Source of the DNA: Liopterus haemorrhoidalis
Lineage: Eukaryota; Arthropoda; Insecta; Coleoptera; Dytiscidae
Length of the DNA: 64,000 nt
NCBI GenBank assembly: GCA_963971575.1
Contig: OZ020618.1
Span: forward strand, 46,142,509-46,206,508
Direction: 5' to 3'
How positions within the stretch are numbered: the stretch's first letter is position 1; each line of letters starts with the position of its first letter. A model generated the notes under the pieces. It was not told the origin of the DNA and made no database searches. It was given only the letters and a program-made list of their open reading frames with translations. The position numbers and the translations under genes were made by a program. This document shows, one piece after another, positions 54,761 through 64,000 of this stretch.

Positions 54761-55328
54761 TAAGGTGACCATACGTCCCGAATTTACGCCTTGCGTCCCG
54801 AATTTTTTCAGAGGCAATATTTGTCCCAAATTCGGGTTTTTTGTCCCGAATCGTCCCAAATTTTAGAAAAGGTACTTATTTTCAAAATTTATTTTTAATA
54901 TATCTCTACTAAAATTAAATTAAAAAACGAACTAAAAAACCGAAATGGTATTTTCCTTGATGAATAGCTTTTCAACTTGATTCAGACACATTAAAAGCAA
55001 TATTAAGGATTAAAGTAAATTATGAAGAAAACTGTGCGGATTTTTCTAAAATGCTTCAAAGCAAAAAAGACCTACTCAAATAGAACCATAGTTCGGAAAA
55101 ATATAAATAGTTTTCTACTGAGTAATTTTAATGAATAAATTGTGAATTCATTTAACAAATACTGTGATTTTAATAATGTTCCTTTTAATAATAGAATTTA
55201 ATTATATGTGATTGGAAATTTTTATTTATTATAAATTATAATAATTTATTGTATAAAATTTGTATTAAAAAAATTAACTAAACATTTATAATTGAATAAT
55301 CAATTGAATTAACTATATGGTCACCTTA
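54761..55328 (+). mobile_element. hAT-like deletion derivative
   Basis: 568 bp with inverted termini TAAGGTGACCATA and direct flanks GTTTACT (54754-54760, 55329-55335). The left subterminal region repeats GTCCC(G/A)AATT five times within 80 bp, partly inverted. At about 55010-55110 the plus strand reads IKVNYEENCADFSKMLQSKK then SEKYK, which resembles the F-x-x-L-x-x-x-x-x-L-L-x-x-x-x-S-S-E-K-Y segment of hAT transposases. Confidence 0.75.
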
Positions 55329-55338
55329 GTTTACTATG

Positions 55339-56265
55339 CAGTGGCGTAGCGTGGTATTCCTGCGCCCGGAGACAACAAGGAAATCAGCGCCCATAATTTA
55401 AAATCACCTTATAGTTCTTAATTTTGGCGCCCCCTGAATGGCGGCGCCCAGGTAATTTGTCCCTCTTGCCCCCCATCGCTAAGCCACTGAGAAGAACCTA
55501 CAAGAAACTTATAAGAGATGTACAGTTAAAAGTTATAAAATAATGTTATGTCTATACTTTACTAAAAAAAAAAATAATAATAAAGTCATAAAAATTCATA
55601 AGTACTGCGAACAAAGTAAGATTAACATACGACAGATATTTTAAATATTTTGTAGTAATAATTGTTATTAACTTCATAAAATATTATAATTTGAGGCCAA
55701 TATTATTTAAAAAAAATATTTAATAAAATCTTGACTAAGTATGAAAGATAAATACAAGTAAAATAAAATATAGTTACCGAAAAATTAGCTAGATTTAAAA
55801 TATTATTTAAAACAACAACTTATTTGCTACATTTATATGTAATAACAAATTAATAAGTTAAGTATAAACCAGTGGTGGAATTCTGATGGATCGAAACGAC
55901 AGTTATCGTCTTTATTTTTTCGTCTTTCAGTATATGAAGAATAATATTTGAACCACAACTGATCTTTGTTTAAAAAAAAAAAACGCCATCAGCAATCATC
56001 CATTGTGAATGTGTCATTTATTTATGAGTAGAATGGCGGCCCTTAATGCTGAATGAGGGCGCCAAAATCATGCTTGCCAACTGGTTTGTAATGAAGATAT
56101 TTGTGGGGCTCCAAAATTCAATCTTGCAAACGTATTTGGGGTACATTAGTTTACATCAAAATAAAATTAAATAATTAGTTTTAATACTCATTTTGGCGCC
56201 CCCTAAAGTGGCGCCTGGGGACATATGTCCCCCCTGCAACCGCCGCCCCCCCAGCTACGCTACTG
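55339..56265. mobile_element. hAT element (CAGTGGCGTAGC type), rearranged
   Basis: Left end CAGTGGCGTAGCGTGG, reversed right end CAGTAGCGTAGCTGGGG, flanks TTACTATG / TCACTATG (7 of 8 identical). An additional right-type terminus (reversed CAGTGGCTTAGCGATGG) ends at 55489. GGCGCC(CCC) blocks lie near all ends. No transposase motif was recognised in the interior. Confidence 0.78.
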
Positions 56266-56273
56266 TCACTATG

Positions 56274-57112
56274 TTCTCTTTATTTTGACTCTGTGTAAAG
56301 AACGTATAAATGTCGAAAGGTGTAATCAGTTTTGGTATTAAGAAATAGATGGATACACAATTTTCCATATTTTTTTCCCGTTACATCGAATTTCTGCGTA
56401 TTAATTACTCTTGTGCATGTGTATTTCCACCAAAATGTATACGTTGGTCTGTTTACTTTTTTCAAGGTGACTTCATTCTTTCTTTATTATTCACATGAAA
56501 ATGATTATGTAATAAGCTATTTATTAAGGTGATGGGAAGAAAGTTAGTTAAACGACTTATCATGTCCATTCTTATCAGTTTCATATATGACAGCACACAG
56601 CAGTACGTTAGGTTAGGTAGCCTCGACCGCCGCTAGGGTTGACCGGAAGACAGGATCTATTTTTTAATTTATAATTTTTTTAATTAATGATTTTTTAAAG
56701 ATAACATTTTAATTGACACAACTATCATAATATAAACTCCCCTTTTAATTGTGGTTATTACCAAAATGTACTGAAATATGTTATTGTTAATATAATTATT
56801 TATTTGTGAGAATTTTTTATAATTTGTAATATTAAGTTAAGAACAACTTAATTATATAAAATTTTAAAATTATAATGTCAATTCAGAAATATTTCTTGAT
56901 AAGTTATAATACATAGACCATAGCGAGATCGTCAACTCTTTTTCAACATTAAATATTACGCCAAATCATTGGCCCAATTAAAATTAATGCTAAATGAGTA
57001 AGGCGCATTAATACTAATATCCGGAGACTATACTCAAAACTAATTATTACACAAGAAATGAGAGGTACACGATTATAGTAGAAGTCATGTGATAAGGATG
57101 AAAAAAAGGTAA
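56274..57112. other. Unassigned AT-rich stretch
   Basis: Small frames at 56280-56532 without motifs. A short TTAGGTTAGG at 56610 is too brief to call telomeric. Confidence 0.55.
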
Positions 57113-57116
57113 GATA

Positions 57117-58389
57117 CGAGGGTTACCTTTTATGTCTTTACAAACAACCACTAGATGGCAATATTGAAATATGTCATTAATATATTCGTAAAATTTGACA
57201 TTTGTTATTGTGAAATCAGTGGCAGCCTATAAATTGACTGAGTAATTTGTTGACAGTGAGCGTTAAAAAAACAAATTTGTGAAAAAATGGATAATACTCG
57301 TGAAGGTTTTCGTTGGATGAATTTTTACGATTTCAGTAAAGGCCTAACTCAACAATAATGCATAGATTCGCTTCGTGCAACTTTTGGTAATGAAGCACCA
57401 TCAGAAAAGACTGTTTACAATTGGTTTGCAGAATTTCGTCGTGGTCGTGCGTCCGTCAGTGATGAATCTCGTGAAGGTCGACCAAAATCGGTTGTGATTC
57501 AAAATAACATCGATGCTGTGTGCAAAATGATTGAAGAAGTTCGGCATGTGACTTACCGTGAGATAGAGGCATCCTTTGGCATACCCTAGACTGCAATATA
57601 TTCGATTTTGCATGAACATTTCTATGAAAAAGAATCCATCTGTTCCAGATGGATTCCGCATAATTTGGCCGAAGTTCAAAAATGGGCTCGTGTTGATTGG
57701 TGTAAGGGAATGCTAAAAAAATTCAACCTAGGCACTGTAAAATCCGTATACCACATCGTTACAGGTAACCAAATTTGGATTTATTCATTTGAACCGGAAA
57801 CCAAGCAACAATCCACTGTTTGGGTCCAAGATGAACCGAAACCCACAAAAGTTGTTCACGAAGCACTTCCAAGGAAATGTTCGCTTGTTTTTAAGGTTGT
57901 TCTGGGCATGTCGCAACTATTCCTTTAGAGGATCGGAGAACAGTTAATGCTGAATGGTATACAACAATTTGTTAGCCAGAAGTCAGCGACAAAATCAGGA
58001 AAAACAACCAAAAATGTCGCATTATTCTTCATCATGACAATGAGAGCTCCCACACAGCACGTCAAACAATTGATTATTTGAAGAAGAAAATCATCGAATT
58101 GATGTCTCATTGCCCGTATTCACCTGATTTATCCCCTAACGACTTTTTTTGTTCCCAATGTCAAACAAAAAATTCGTGGACAGCAATTTTCAACACCTCA
58201 AGAAGTTGTTGAAGCCTTCGAAAACCATGTTTTTGAGATACCAACTTCAGAGTGGAAAAAATGTTTCGAGAATTCGTTTGAATGCATGCAATAAATATTA
58301 AAAGCGAATATTTTGAAAAGCAATAAAACAGTTTTTTCCAAAAAATGTCTTTCTTAGTTTTTTTTTAAAAACTTAAAAGGTAGCCCTCG
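57117..58389 (+). mobile_element. Mariner (SETMAR-like group), full length
   Basis: 1273 bp bounded by TA (57115-57116, 58390-58391), with inverted termini CGAGGGT(T/A)ACCTTTTA-like (right end AAGGTAGCCCTCG). Same family as the elements at 36872-37760 and 44720-45832. The only near-complete copy of this family in the window. Confidence 0.9.
57288..58292 (+). pseudogene. Mariner transposase, full-length but decayed
   Basis: Starts MDNTREGFRWMNFYDFSKGL, then TQQ-stop-CIDSLRATFGNEAP and VYNWFAEFRRGRASVSDESR. It continues ICSRWIPHNLAEVQKWARVD and HIVTGNQIWIYSFEPET, where the usual G-D-E is G-N-Q, so the first Asp is lost. Frameshifts follow near 57830 and 57930. Later pieces RIILHHDNESSHTARQTIDY, MSHCPYSPDLSPNDFF and the C-terminal QQFSTPQEVVEAF / TSEWKKCFENSFECMQ are recognisable in shifting frames. 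Multiple stops; inactive. Confidence 0.87.
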
Positions 58390-58391
58390 TA

Positions 58392-58780
58392 CTTACGTAT
58401 TCGTTTTTATTTCGTTGTTGTATTAAAATTTTGAGTTCACCTGAGTTGTATATTTATTTGTCCGTAGATAAGGTAGAGCTTATGCGGGTCATGTGTTCTC
58501 ATCAGCTTTTGCTAACCGGCGTCCTATAAAACAACGGGCAGCAGCAATAACAGTTTATTTTAGTGTTCAGGTGCTTGGTTTTGTGTGGGTTATAACACCG
58601 TGTTTTCATCACTTAAATGTCGGTAAATATGCGTACTTGCTCGTTCCAGTAATGTGCGTGTTGCGTTTAACGAAAATATTAAAACATTTTTACTCGCTAC
58701 TAAAATACTGAATGGGTAACTTATGCTAAATTCTGATGAGCCCGTGTTAGGGCGCTGTGTGTTATAAATTATTATTATCT
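58392..58780. other. Unassigned stretch
   Basis: A 72-codon frame (58493-58711) has no recognised motif. Confidence 0.5.
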
Positions 58781-58784
58781 AGAT

Positions 58785-58815
58785 CAGTGGCATCCAAAAT
58801 GTTCTACCAAAAACA
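58785..58815 (+). mobile_element. Possible hAT terminus
   Basis: CAGTGGCATCCAAAATGTTC resembles the left end of the MITE at 22662 (TAGTGGCATCCAATTCTA). The other end was not found. Confidence 0.35.
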
Positions 58816-59024
58816 TTGGAATTCCAACATCATTATGTAGGCATTGTTGCCTGTTACGTTTACTAATTCGTCCAGTAACTACTAGGTAGTTTGTGGTTAT
58901 GGTCATAGAATGTTCAGTAGTTCGTCTCACATCTTTACCACTCTGTTTTCCTTCATTGCTTGCAATTGCTTTTAATTTCCTGCATGATACTTGGCTTTGA
59001 GAACAGTGCTCATTCTTCATTCTT

Positions 59025-59264
59025 ATGACTGCTACAATTACCATTGAGCTGAATGGAGCTAAAGCAAGAGCTCTGATAGTGAGCCCGAGCTCTAATAAAA
59101 TCGTACATCCCCCCTCTTATAAAAGGATCGAGCGTGCAGAAATCGTTAGAGAGAGAAGAAAACAACGTGCTCAAAGAATATCGGACACAGTAGCTGACCA
59201 CCTTTATTGCATATGCGGAAGAGTTTTTAGCTCATTCACGGAGAGCTTTATTGTAGCTACTTAG
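59025..59264 (+). other. Unrecognised small open frame, possibly a LINE C-terminus
   Basis: A 79-codon frame reading KARALIVSPSSNKIVHPPSY, RERRKQRAQRISDTV, then HLYCICGRVFSSFTES. The arginine-rich stretch followed by C-x-C-G-R-x-F-x-S resembles the zinc-finger tail that ends several LINE proteins, but the final His/Cys pair is missing. Weak evidence. Confidence 0.3.
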
Positions 59265-59524
59265 CTATTAACGAAGCACCGTCGTCGAATTTCTATTTTG
59301 AATCTAAATCAAGAATTTCAGATGGCATTTCCACACGCCGAGCGCTCATTCTTATGGTAAATTTTGTAAATCAAAATTTTCTCCAAATTATAAATTTAAA
59401 AAAATTGAAATAGAATTTAATACAGCAACTTTCCTCAAATATATATATTTTTCTGTTACGAGATATTCGCAAAAAACTTAAAAATGACAAGAGTCAACTT
59501 CTACTTCCTGTTGAACGATTTTTA

Positions 59525-59772
59525 CCAGAAGTTGATCAAATGATGACATTGATGTCAATAGCTTAAATATGAAGTTTTATAAAATTCCCTTCAGCCAAAT
59601 CCTCTCTACACTTGTCCACGAACTGACAGACAGACAAACCGACAGACATCATGCTAAAAATAGTCAAAACTTTATGTAACGACCTCAATTTATGGACAGC
59701 TATTGAAACATCGAAACGAAAAAATCGCTTTAATCACAATACCTTTCTTCTATATGGTGGTCGGTAAATATA
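59525..59772 (-). repeat. GTCY family 2 copy with intact TTAA site
   Basis: TTGATCAAATGATGACATTG, ATGTCAATAGCTTAAATATG, AAGTTTTATAAAATTCCCTT, (GACA)n at 59626-59648, CATGCTAAAAATAGTCAAAA, ending TATATGGTGGTCGGTAAATA. It provides the pre-insertion site for the MITE at 35689. Confidence 0.75.
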
Positions 59773-59778
59773 ATATAA

Positions 59779-60257
59779 AGTTGGTTTACGATAACTATGA
59801 GATGACGTCACACTTGGTTAATTTAAGTACCAACGTTATGATATGATTTAATCAACATCAATCCATAACTCAGTTAGTACATTTATTTATTTAATGTTGC
59901 TATATTTTTTCAATGTTGCCAGTTTGAAATTGGATTGTTCAATCGTTGTTAAGGCCACACCCATTATTGTTTCGAGTTCACTTCAATTTCTATGGGATAG
60001 AAAGAGACACAAAATATGTAATTTTCATCTCTTTTTAACACATGTAAATTGGAATTTGAAAAATCATGAAAGGCCACACCCATTATTGTTTCAGCTCACT
60101 TCAATTTCTATGGGATAGAAAGAGACACAAAATATAGGTTTTCAATATATTTTTAGAAGTTGTTCGATATAACCTAACTTTTTTTGATAGTTTACGAATT
60201 GGCAACAAGGTGAGTTTCTCAACTGTGACGTCATTTCATAGTTATGGTAAACGGACT
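59779..60257. mobile_element. MITE with an internal 119-bp duplication
   Basis: Inverted ends of about 35 bp: GTTTACGATAACTATGAGAT then GACGTCACA on the left, returning inverted at 60220-60257. Inside, AGGCCACACCCATTATTGTT ... TTCTATGGGATAGAAAGAGA ... ACACAAAATAT occurs twice, 119 bp apart (59952 and 60071). Flanking TA-like bases are present but the exact end is uncertain by 1-2 bp. No coding capacity. Confidence 0.75.
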
Positions 60258-60258
60258 A

Positions 60259-60618
60259 TACCCAGGGCCTTGCAGTCTGCCTGGATTCCAGTAATTTATA
60301 CCGGCTTTCCCATACCTCGACACTTTTGGGCCAAAGTTCGTAATAGTGTTTTGATTCAGAACCAGACTTAAGAATAAAGCTAACTATAGTTTGGTGGGTC
60401 GATGTTTTGTATCACTGAGAAACCTGGAAATGACCAATCAAATCTCCTCTAAAATTTTTATCAATTAATGTCTGACGCGCATTTTACGCGACAGGTGGTA
60501 TTACTAAACAACAGCGCGTTCTGGCGCAAGGAAGAGTGTGACATTTCCAGAATAGCACTAATATCGAACCCGCAAAGCAGCAGACGCATAGGCAGATCAC
60601 CCATTACCGGAAGACGTA
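60259..60618. other. Unassigned stretch
   Basis: GC-richer around 60480-60620 but without a recognisable gene. Confidence 0.5.
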
Positions 60619-60785
60619 CGGTTACTAACAGGGCTGCCGAGAGAACTTCTGGCCCCCGGGGAGAAACTTTCTTTGCGGGCCCCGGGTAATGACCATTTCT
60701 ATACCCGGGGCTGTCAAAGGGGTGAAAACTAATTATTTTAGCTTGGACTCTGGACCATATACAAATCAAGCGGTAATTTTTAGTA

Positions 60786-62059
60786 CAAGGTGTCTCAAAA
60801 GAAATTTTATATTTAGTGGATCGATTAAAAAAAAAGTAAGCCGTATATAGAAAAAATGTTTATTAATTATTAAAATACACTTTTTGGGAATTTATTTCTT
60901 AAAAATAATATCGTCTAAATGTAGACCCTCGCGTTCTCGGCACTCATTTAATCGAACAGTAAAATTACTTATGACGTCTCGGCAGGTGGACTCAGGGATG
61001 GCTGCCATTTCGTGACGGATATTTTCTTTCAAATGCGCCAGTGAAGTCGGTTTATTGGCGTAAACTTTAGATTTAAGATAACCCCATAGGAAAAAGTCCA
61101 TAGGGGTTAAATCTGGACTGCGTGGAGGCCAATTTATGTCACCTCTCCGGGAGATCAATTTGCCTGAGAAAATTTCACGAACACGTGGCAGTTGGAACCA
61201 TGTTCTTTGGTTATAGCCAGGAAAGTTTTGCAGTTCACGTACCAAGAAGTTGTCTAACATCTCCACATAACGCTCTGAATTCACTGTAACTGCACGCCCC
61301 CTTTCGTCTTCAAAAAAGTAAGGGCCGATAATTCCTCGCGCCGACATCGCAGCCCATACGGTCACTTTAGGCGAATGTAGGGGTTTCTGATGTTTGCGTT
61401 TCGGATTCGTTGCACTCCAGTAGCGGCAGTTCTGCTTATTTACGTGGCCATTAAGATGAAAATGAGCTTCATCCGAAAACAAAATGTTGGTAAACGTTGA
61501 AAATCGCTCAATCACCTGATTTACGAAATTAAGCCTCTGACTGGCATCTTGGGGCTTTAATTCTTGCACCAATTGAATTTTGTAGGGGTGCAGCTTTAGG
61601 TCTTTGTGCATAATGCGATGTAATGATGATCTATGCACATTTAAAGCACTTGCGCGCTTCCGAATTGAAAGGTTCGGATCGTCACGAACAGACTGATTAA
61701 CATTCTCCACGTTTTCTACCGTTCTTGATGTCCTAGGTCGCCCGGATTTTGATTTATCCAGCGTTGTACCAGTCTCTTCAAACTTTTTAACCCAATGTCG
61801 AATGAGAGGAATGCTTGGCGCATCATTTAAGTGGCGAAAACCTCGAATACTGCAGAATTTTCTACGCGCTACAGTCGCCGAATCACAGTTTTTGTAAAAC
61901 TCTCGCACGCATAACGCGCGGTCTGCTCCCGAGAAACGATCCATAGCGATTGAATTCCCAAGAGCCAGGCTACCGATTGACATAACCCCCGCGCCCCTCG
62001 TATACGTTGCGTTCACCCAGTAAGCTAAATAAATATAAAATTTCTTTTGAGACACCTTG
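60786..62059 (-). mobile_element. DD41D mariner-like element, copy 2
   Basis: 1274 bp bounded by TA (60784-60785, 62060-62061) with the same terminal repeats as copy 1 (CAAGGTGTCTCAAAAGAAAT...). Carries a single uninterrupted frame. Lacks 36 bp present in copy 1 at about 61194. Confidence 0.94.
60892..61983 (-). CDS. DD41D transposase, open frame but missing the second catalytic block
   Basis: 363 codons from the ATG at 61983 (MSIGSLALGNS; the frame is open further upstream but that part reaches the TIR). N-terminal DUF4817-like helix-turn-helix (GADRALCVREFYKNCDSA ... IRHWVKKFEETG), a GRPRTSRT linker, a second DNA-binding segment (LNVHRSSLHRIMHKDLKLHP), then FSDEAHFHLNG with the first Asp near residue 171. 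WAAMSARGIIGPYFFEDERG and NSERYVEMLDNFL follow. At residue 264 the sequence jumps from RTWFQ to LPRVREIF: an in-frame 12-codon deletion removes the second Asp (QDGATSHT in copy 1). The third block RSPDLTPMDFFLWG is intact. The protein could still bind DNA but should not cut it. Confidence 0.88.
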   Translation of the reverse strand: MSIGSLALGNSIAMDRFSGADRALCVREFYKNCDSATVARRKFCSIRGFRHLNDAPSIPLIRHWVKKFEETGTTLDKSKSGRPRTSRTVENVENVNQSVRDDPNLSIRKRASALNVHRSSLHRIMHKDLKLHPYKIQLVQELKPQDASQRLNFVNQVIERFSTFTNILFSDEAHFHLNGHVNKQNCRYWSATNPKRKHQKPLHSPKVTVWAAMSARGIIGPYFFEDERGRAVTVNSERYVEMLDNFLVRELQNFPGYNQRTWFQLPRVREIFSGKLISRRGDINWPPRSPDLTPMDFFLWGYLKSKVYANKPTSLAHLKENIRHEMAAIPESTCRDVISNFTVRLNECREREGLHLDDIIFKK

Positions 62060-62263
62060 TATAATACAGGTGAAAATATAACTGATGACATAAAAAAAGG
62101 TCCTCACTTCCAAAATACAAGTGAGTGACGTCCACACGCCCCTGGCAAATGCCTCGATGCCAGGCCGTTCCAACGGCTCTGTCCAGGACTCTGGGCCCCA
62201 AGAACGCCGGGGCCCCGCGAATTTTCCCCGGCTACCTCCCCTCTTGTCGGGCCTGGTTACTAG

Positions 62264-64000
62264 AGAAGCCCATGATGTAAAAACTTGTAGTGAGATTAAG
62301 ATCTTGGCTCGTAATCGAATTAGCTTAATTTAATCATACTTCACCTAGGAGTTAAATGAACTAATAATAATAGTTTGGTCAAACGTAATTTCGAATTCTA
62401 GAGAGGAGTTTTGTTTCGACGAGAAGACCTAGTGCAGAGTAAAATGAGTAGATTGAATTTTGATTTTGACTTCTTGCTAAATTAGCAGATCTGGTAGTAT
62501 TTGGTAGTATCTGGAAGTATTTATCATAGAGCCCATAAGATTTATTTTAATGTCTACAACAAGCAACATTTCTACTTCACTTTAAATAAATATTTTCCCA
62601 GCAAATACTGAAACACATCTGGACACAAACTCCATCAAAATTTAAAACATAACCTTTGATTACATCAAAGTAGAAAAACATAAACTGTAATAAACTTTTA
62701 TATATATATATACCAACTTAAATATTAATCCTTATATTTAAGTTATTAAATATTATTATATTAATAAATATTCTGACTAATAGTCGCTGCAACTAAGACA
62801 AAAAATGGAAGGAAAAAAGAAATATTGTAATTTGTAAATAAAAATTAATATAAGTATTGTGTGTATAAAATTTTTAGAACTTCTGCTCTTGAGGAAAATA
62901 TTACGTGTTATATTATCTAATGTCTGTTTTACTTTTATATTTAAATTTAACAAGAATTATAAGAGTTAAAAATATCTTGTTACGATAACACGATCTACAA
63001 TGTTTTATTGAGAAGGCAGGAAAAAAGGCAAGTCAAATTATTCTACTCATTCATCTATTTTTTACTATAAAATAAGAAATGTATAGAAACAAGAACAAAA
63101 TTTCAGTTGCCTAATTTTGAAGGAATGTTTTAGTTTGGACATTCATATAACATTTTTTGGGTATTTTCAAAAAATGCGTAGATAGCATTTCTGCTGTCAA
63201 CGAACCCTCACAATTACTTAAAGAAATAATACAAATTATTATCACCTGAAGAAAGTAAAATAGTGAGGAAGAAAAGAATTTGGAAAATTATGGGCGTGAA
63301 AAAGGATGTGAAAGTTAATAGGAGAAAATTATATATCAAGATGAAGAAGAATTGTGACACTGAAAGATATTAGAGTTGTCATTTAGACTTTTTTAAACTG
63401 ATTTTCCAGATGAATCAAGTTTAGTTACAAACGTAATTTTGGCATTCTGTTTCTTAGAATTATTTTTGACCATGAAATATTCAAGTAAGCATTTTACATT
63501 CTATGACATTTCGATAATATCATGCAGCCAATGCATCCTGAGATATGAAATGCCAGCTGATGGATTATTAAGTAACAAGGTTATTGTAAAGTAATATTTT
63601 AATTCTAGAAAAGATGAACGATAACAGATGTCAATTGTAAAACAATTAGATAAGATAAATGTTCATTTATAAATATGTTGTAATTTTTAATTGAAAAGGG
63701 AAATGATATTTTTATAATGCAATGTATTTACTTAGTGTCATGATGACAAGTGATTATTTCATAATTTTGCAAATAAATAAAAATTTCGCAAAAAAATAAA
63801 CCTTTAAAGTTGATATAGAAATTTGTTTTGTAGTAAATAACAAAGAATTAAATTAAATAAATATAACTATCTTTAATCTGAGAATGTTTTGTGATAAAGG
63901 AGCTGAAAGATATTTAAAACGGATATGTATGTAATATCTTTGAAATTATTTTGCAATGGTCCAATATTAATGCGGACACCGTTATTTTAAACGTTATACT
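62264..64000. other. Unassigned AT-rich stretch to the window end
   Basis: Very AT-rich, with a short (TA)n at 62699-62711. No coding region, repeat family or element terminus that I can support. Confidence 0.6.

Larger units (their letters stand above)
60629..62255. mobile_element. hAT derivative containing the DD41D element
   Basis: Left end CAGGGCTGCCGAGAG, reversed right end CAGGCCCGACAAGAGG, with flanks GTTACTAA / GTTACTAG (7 of 8). GGGGCCCCG-type blocks lie in both arms (GGGCCCCGGG at 60677, CGGGGCCCCG at 62208). Taking out the nested DD41D element leaves about 350 bp with no transposase, so it is a MITE-sized derivative. Confidence 0.65.

Noticed and set aside
56608..56625. Telomeric TTAGG repeat
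   Set aside because: Only two units; expected by chance and not in an array.
59025..59264. Zinc-finger host gene exon
   Set aside because: Single incomplete C-x-C motif, no second Cys/His pair and no splice signals; more like a LINE tail or chance.

Overview
The window is AT-rich eukaryotic DNA dominated by transposable elements, and I find no convincing host gene in 64 kb. The mix of mariner, a DD41D mariner relative, intron-bearing Tc1, hAT, PIF/Harbinger, pogo and piggyBac-type elements, with Jockey/CR1/I-type LINEs, a tRNA-derived SINE and many (GTCY)n repeats, suggests an arthropod, probably an insect. That is inference; nothing fixes the species. There are no bacterial-style operons, CRISPR arrays or rRNA genes.

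Layout. 0-8 kb: LINE 3' ends, mariner scraps, an (AT)n tract and the first copy of a DD41D element (4409-5686). 8-13.6 kb: a GTCY repeat and decayed tandem array, a 1.64 kb hAT with perfect 8-bp target duplications and a LINE nested inside it, then a mariner split by another LINE. 14-17 kb: a pogo-like remnant with iterated subterminal motifs beside a 1.29 kb foldback element built from inverted 142-bp tandem repeats. 19-23 kb: a TA-flanked element and a tandem array of about 111/121-bp units split by a hAT MITE. 23-28 kb: a LINE split by a MITE, ATTGG minisatellites, a small hAT MITE and a PIF/Harbinger derivative holding a perfect 71-bp inverted repeat. 29-35 kb: a Tc1-like element with a probable 59-nt intron, interrupted by an unclassified 1.1 kb element with an apparent AT duplication and a gene I cannot name; then a second Tc1-like element. 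35-42 kb: GTCY repeats, a piggyBac-type MITE and a tandem array. 41.7-43.8 kb: a CR1-like LINE with a long open reverse-transcriptase frame inside a Jockey-like LINE. 44-49 kb: two mariners, a foldback MITE and a pogo-type MITE. 49-54 kb: GTCY repeats, a LINE 3' end and a SINE. 54.7-58.4 kb: two abutting hAT derivatives and a decayed full-length mariner. 59-62.3 kb: a MITE with a 119-bp duplication, and a hAT derivative containing the second DD41D copy. The rest is featureless AT-rich DNA.

Nothing acts as a pathway. The logic is parasitic layering: at least ten nested insertions give a relative chronology, and most non-autonomous elements depend on enzymes encoded elsewhere. Almost every transposase here is visibly inactivated. 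Boundaries, inverted repeats and target duplications were read by eye; family assignments rest on recognised protein motifs, without database comparison.
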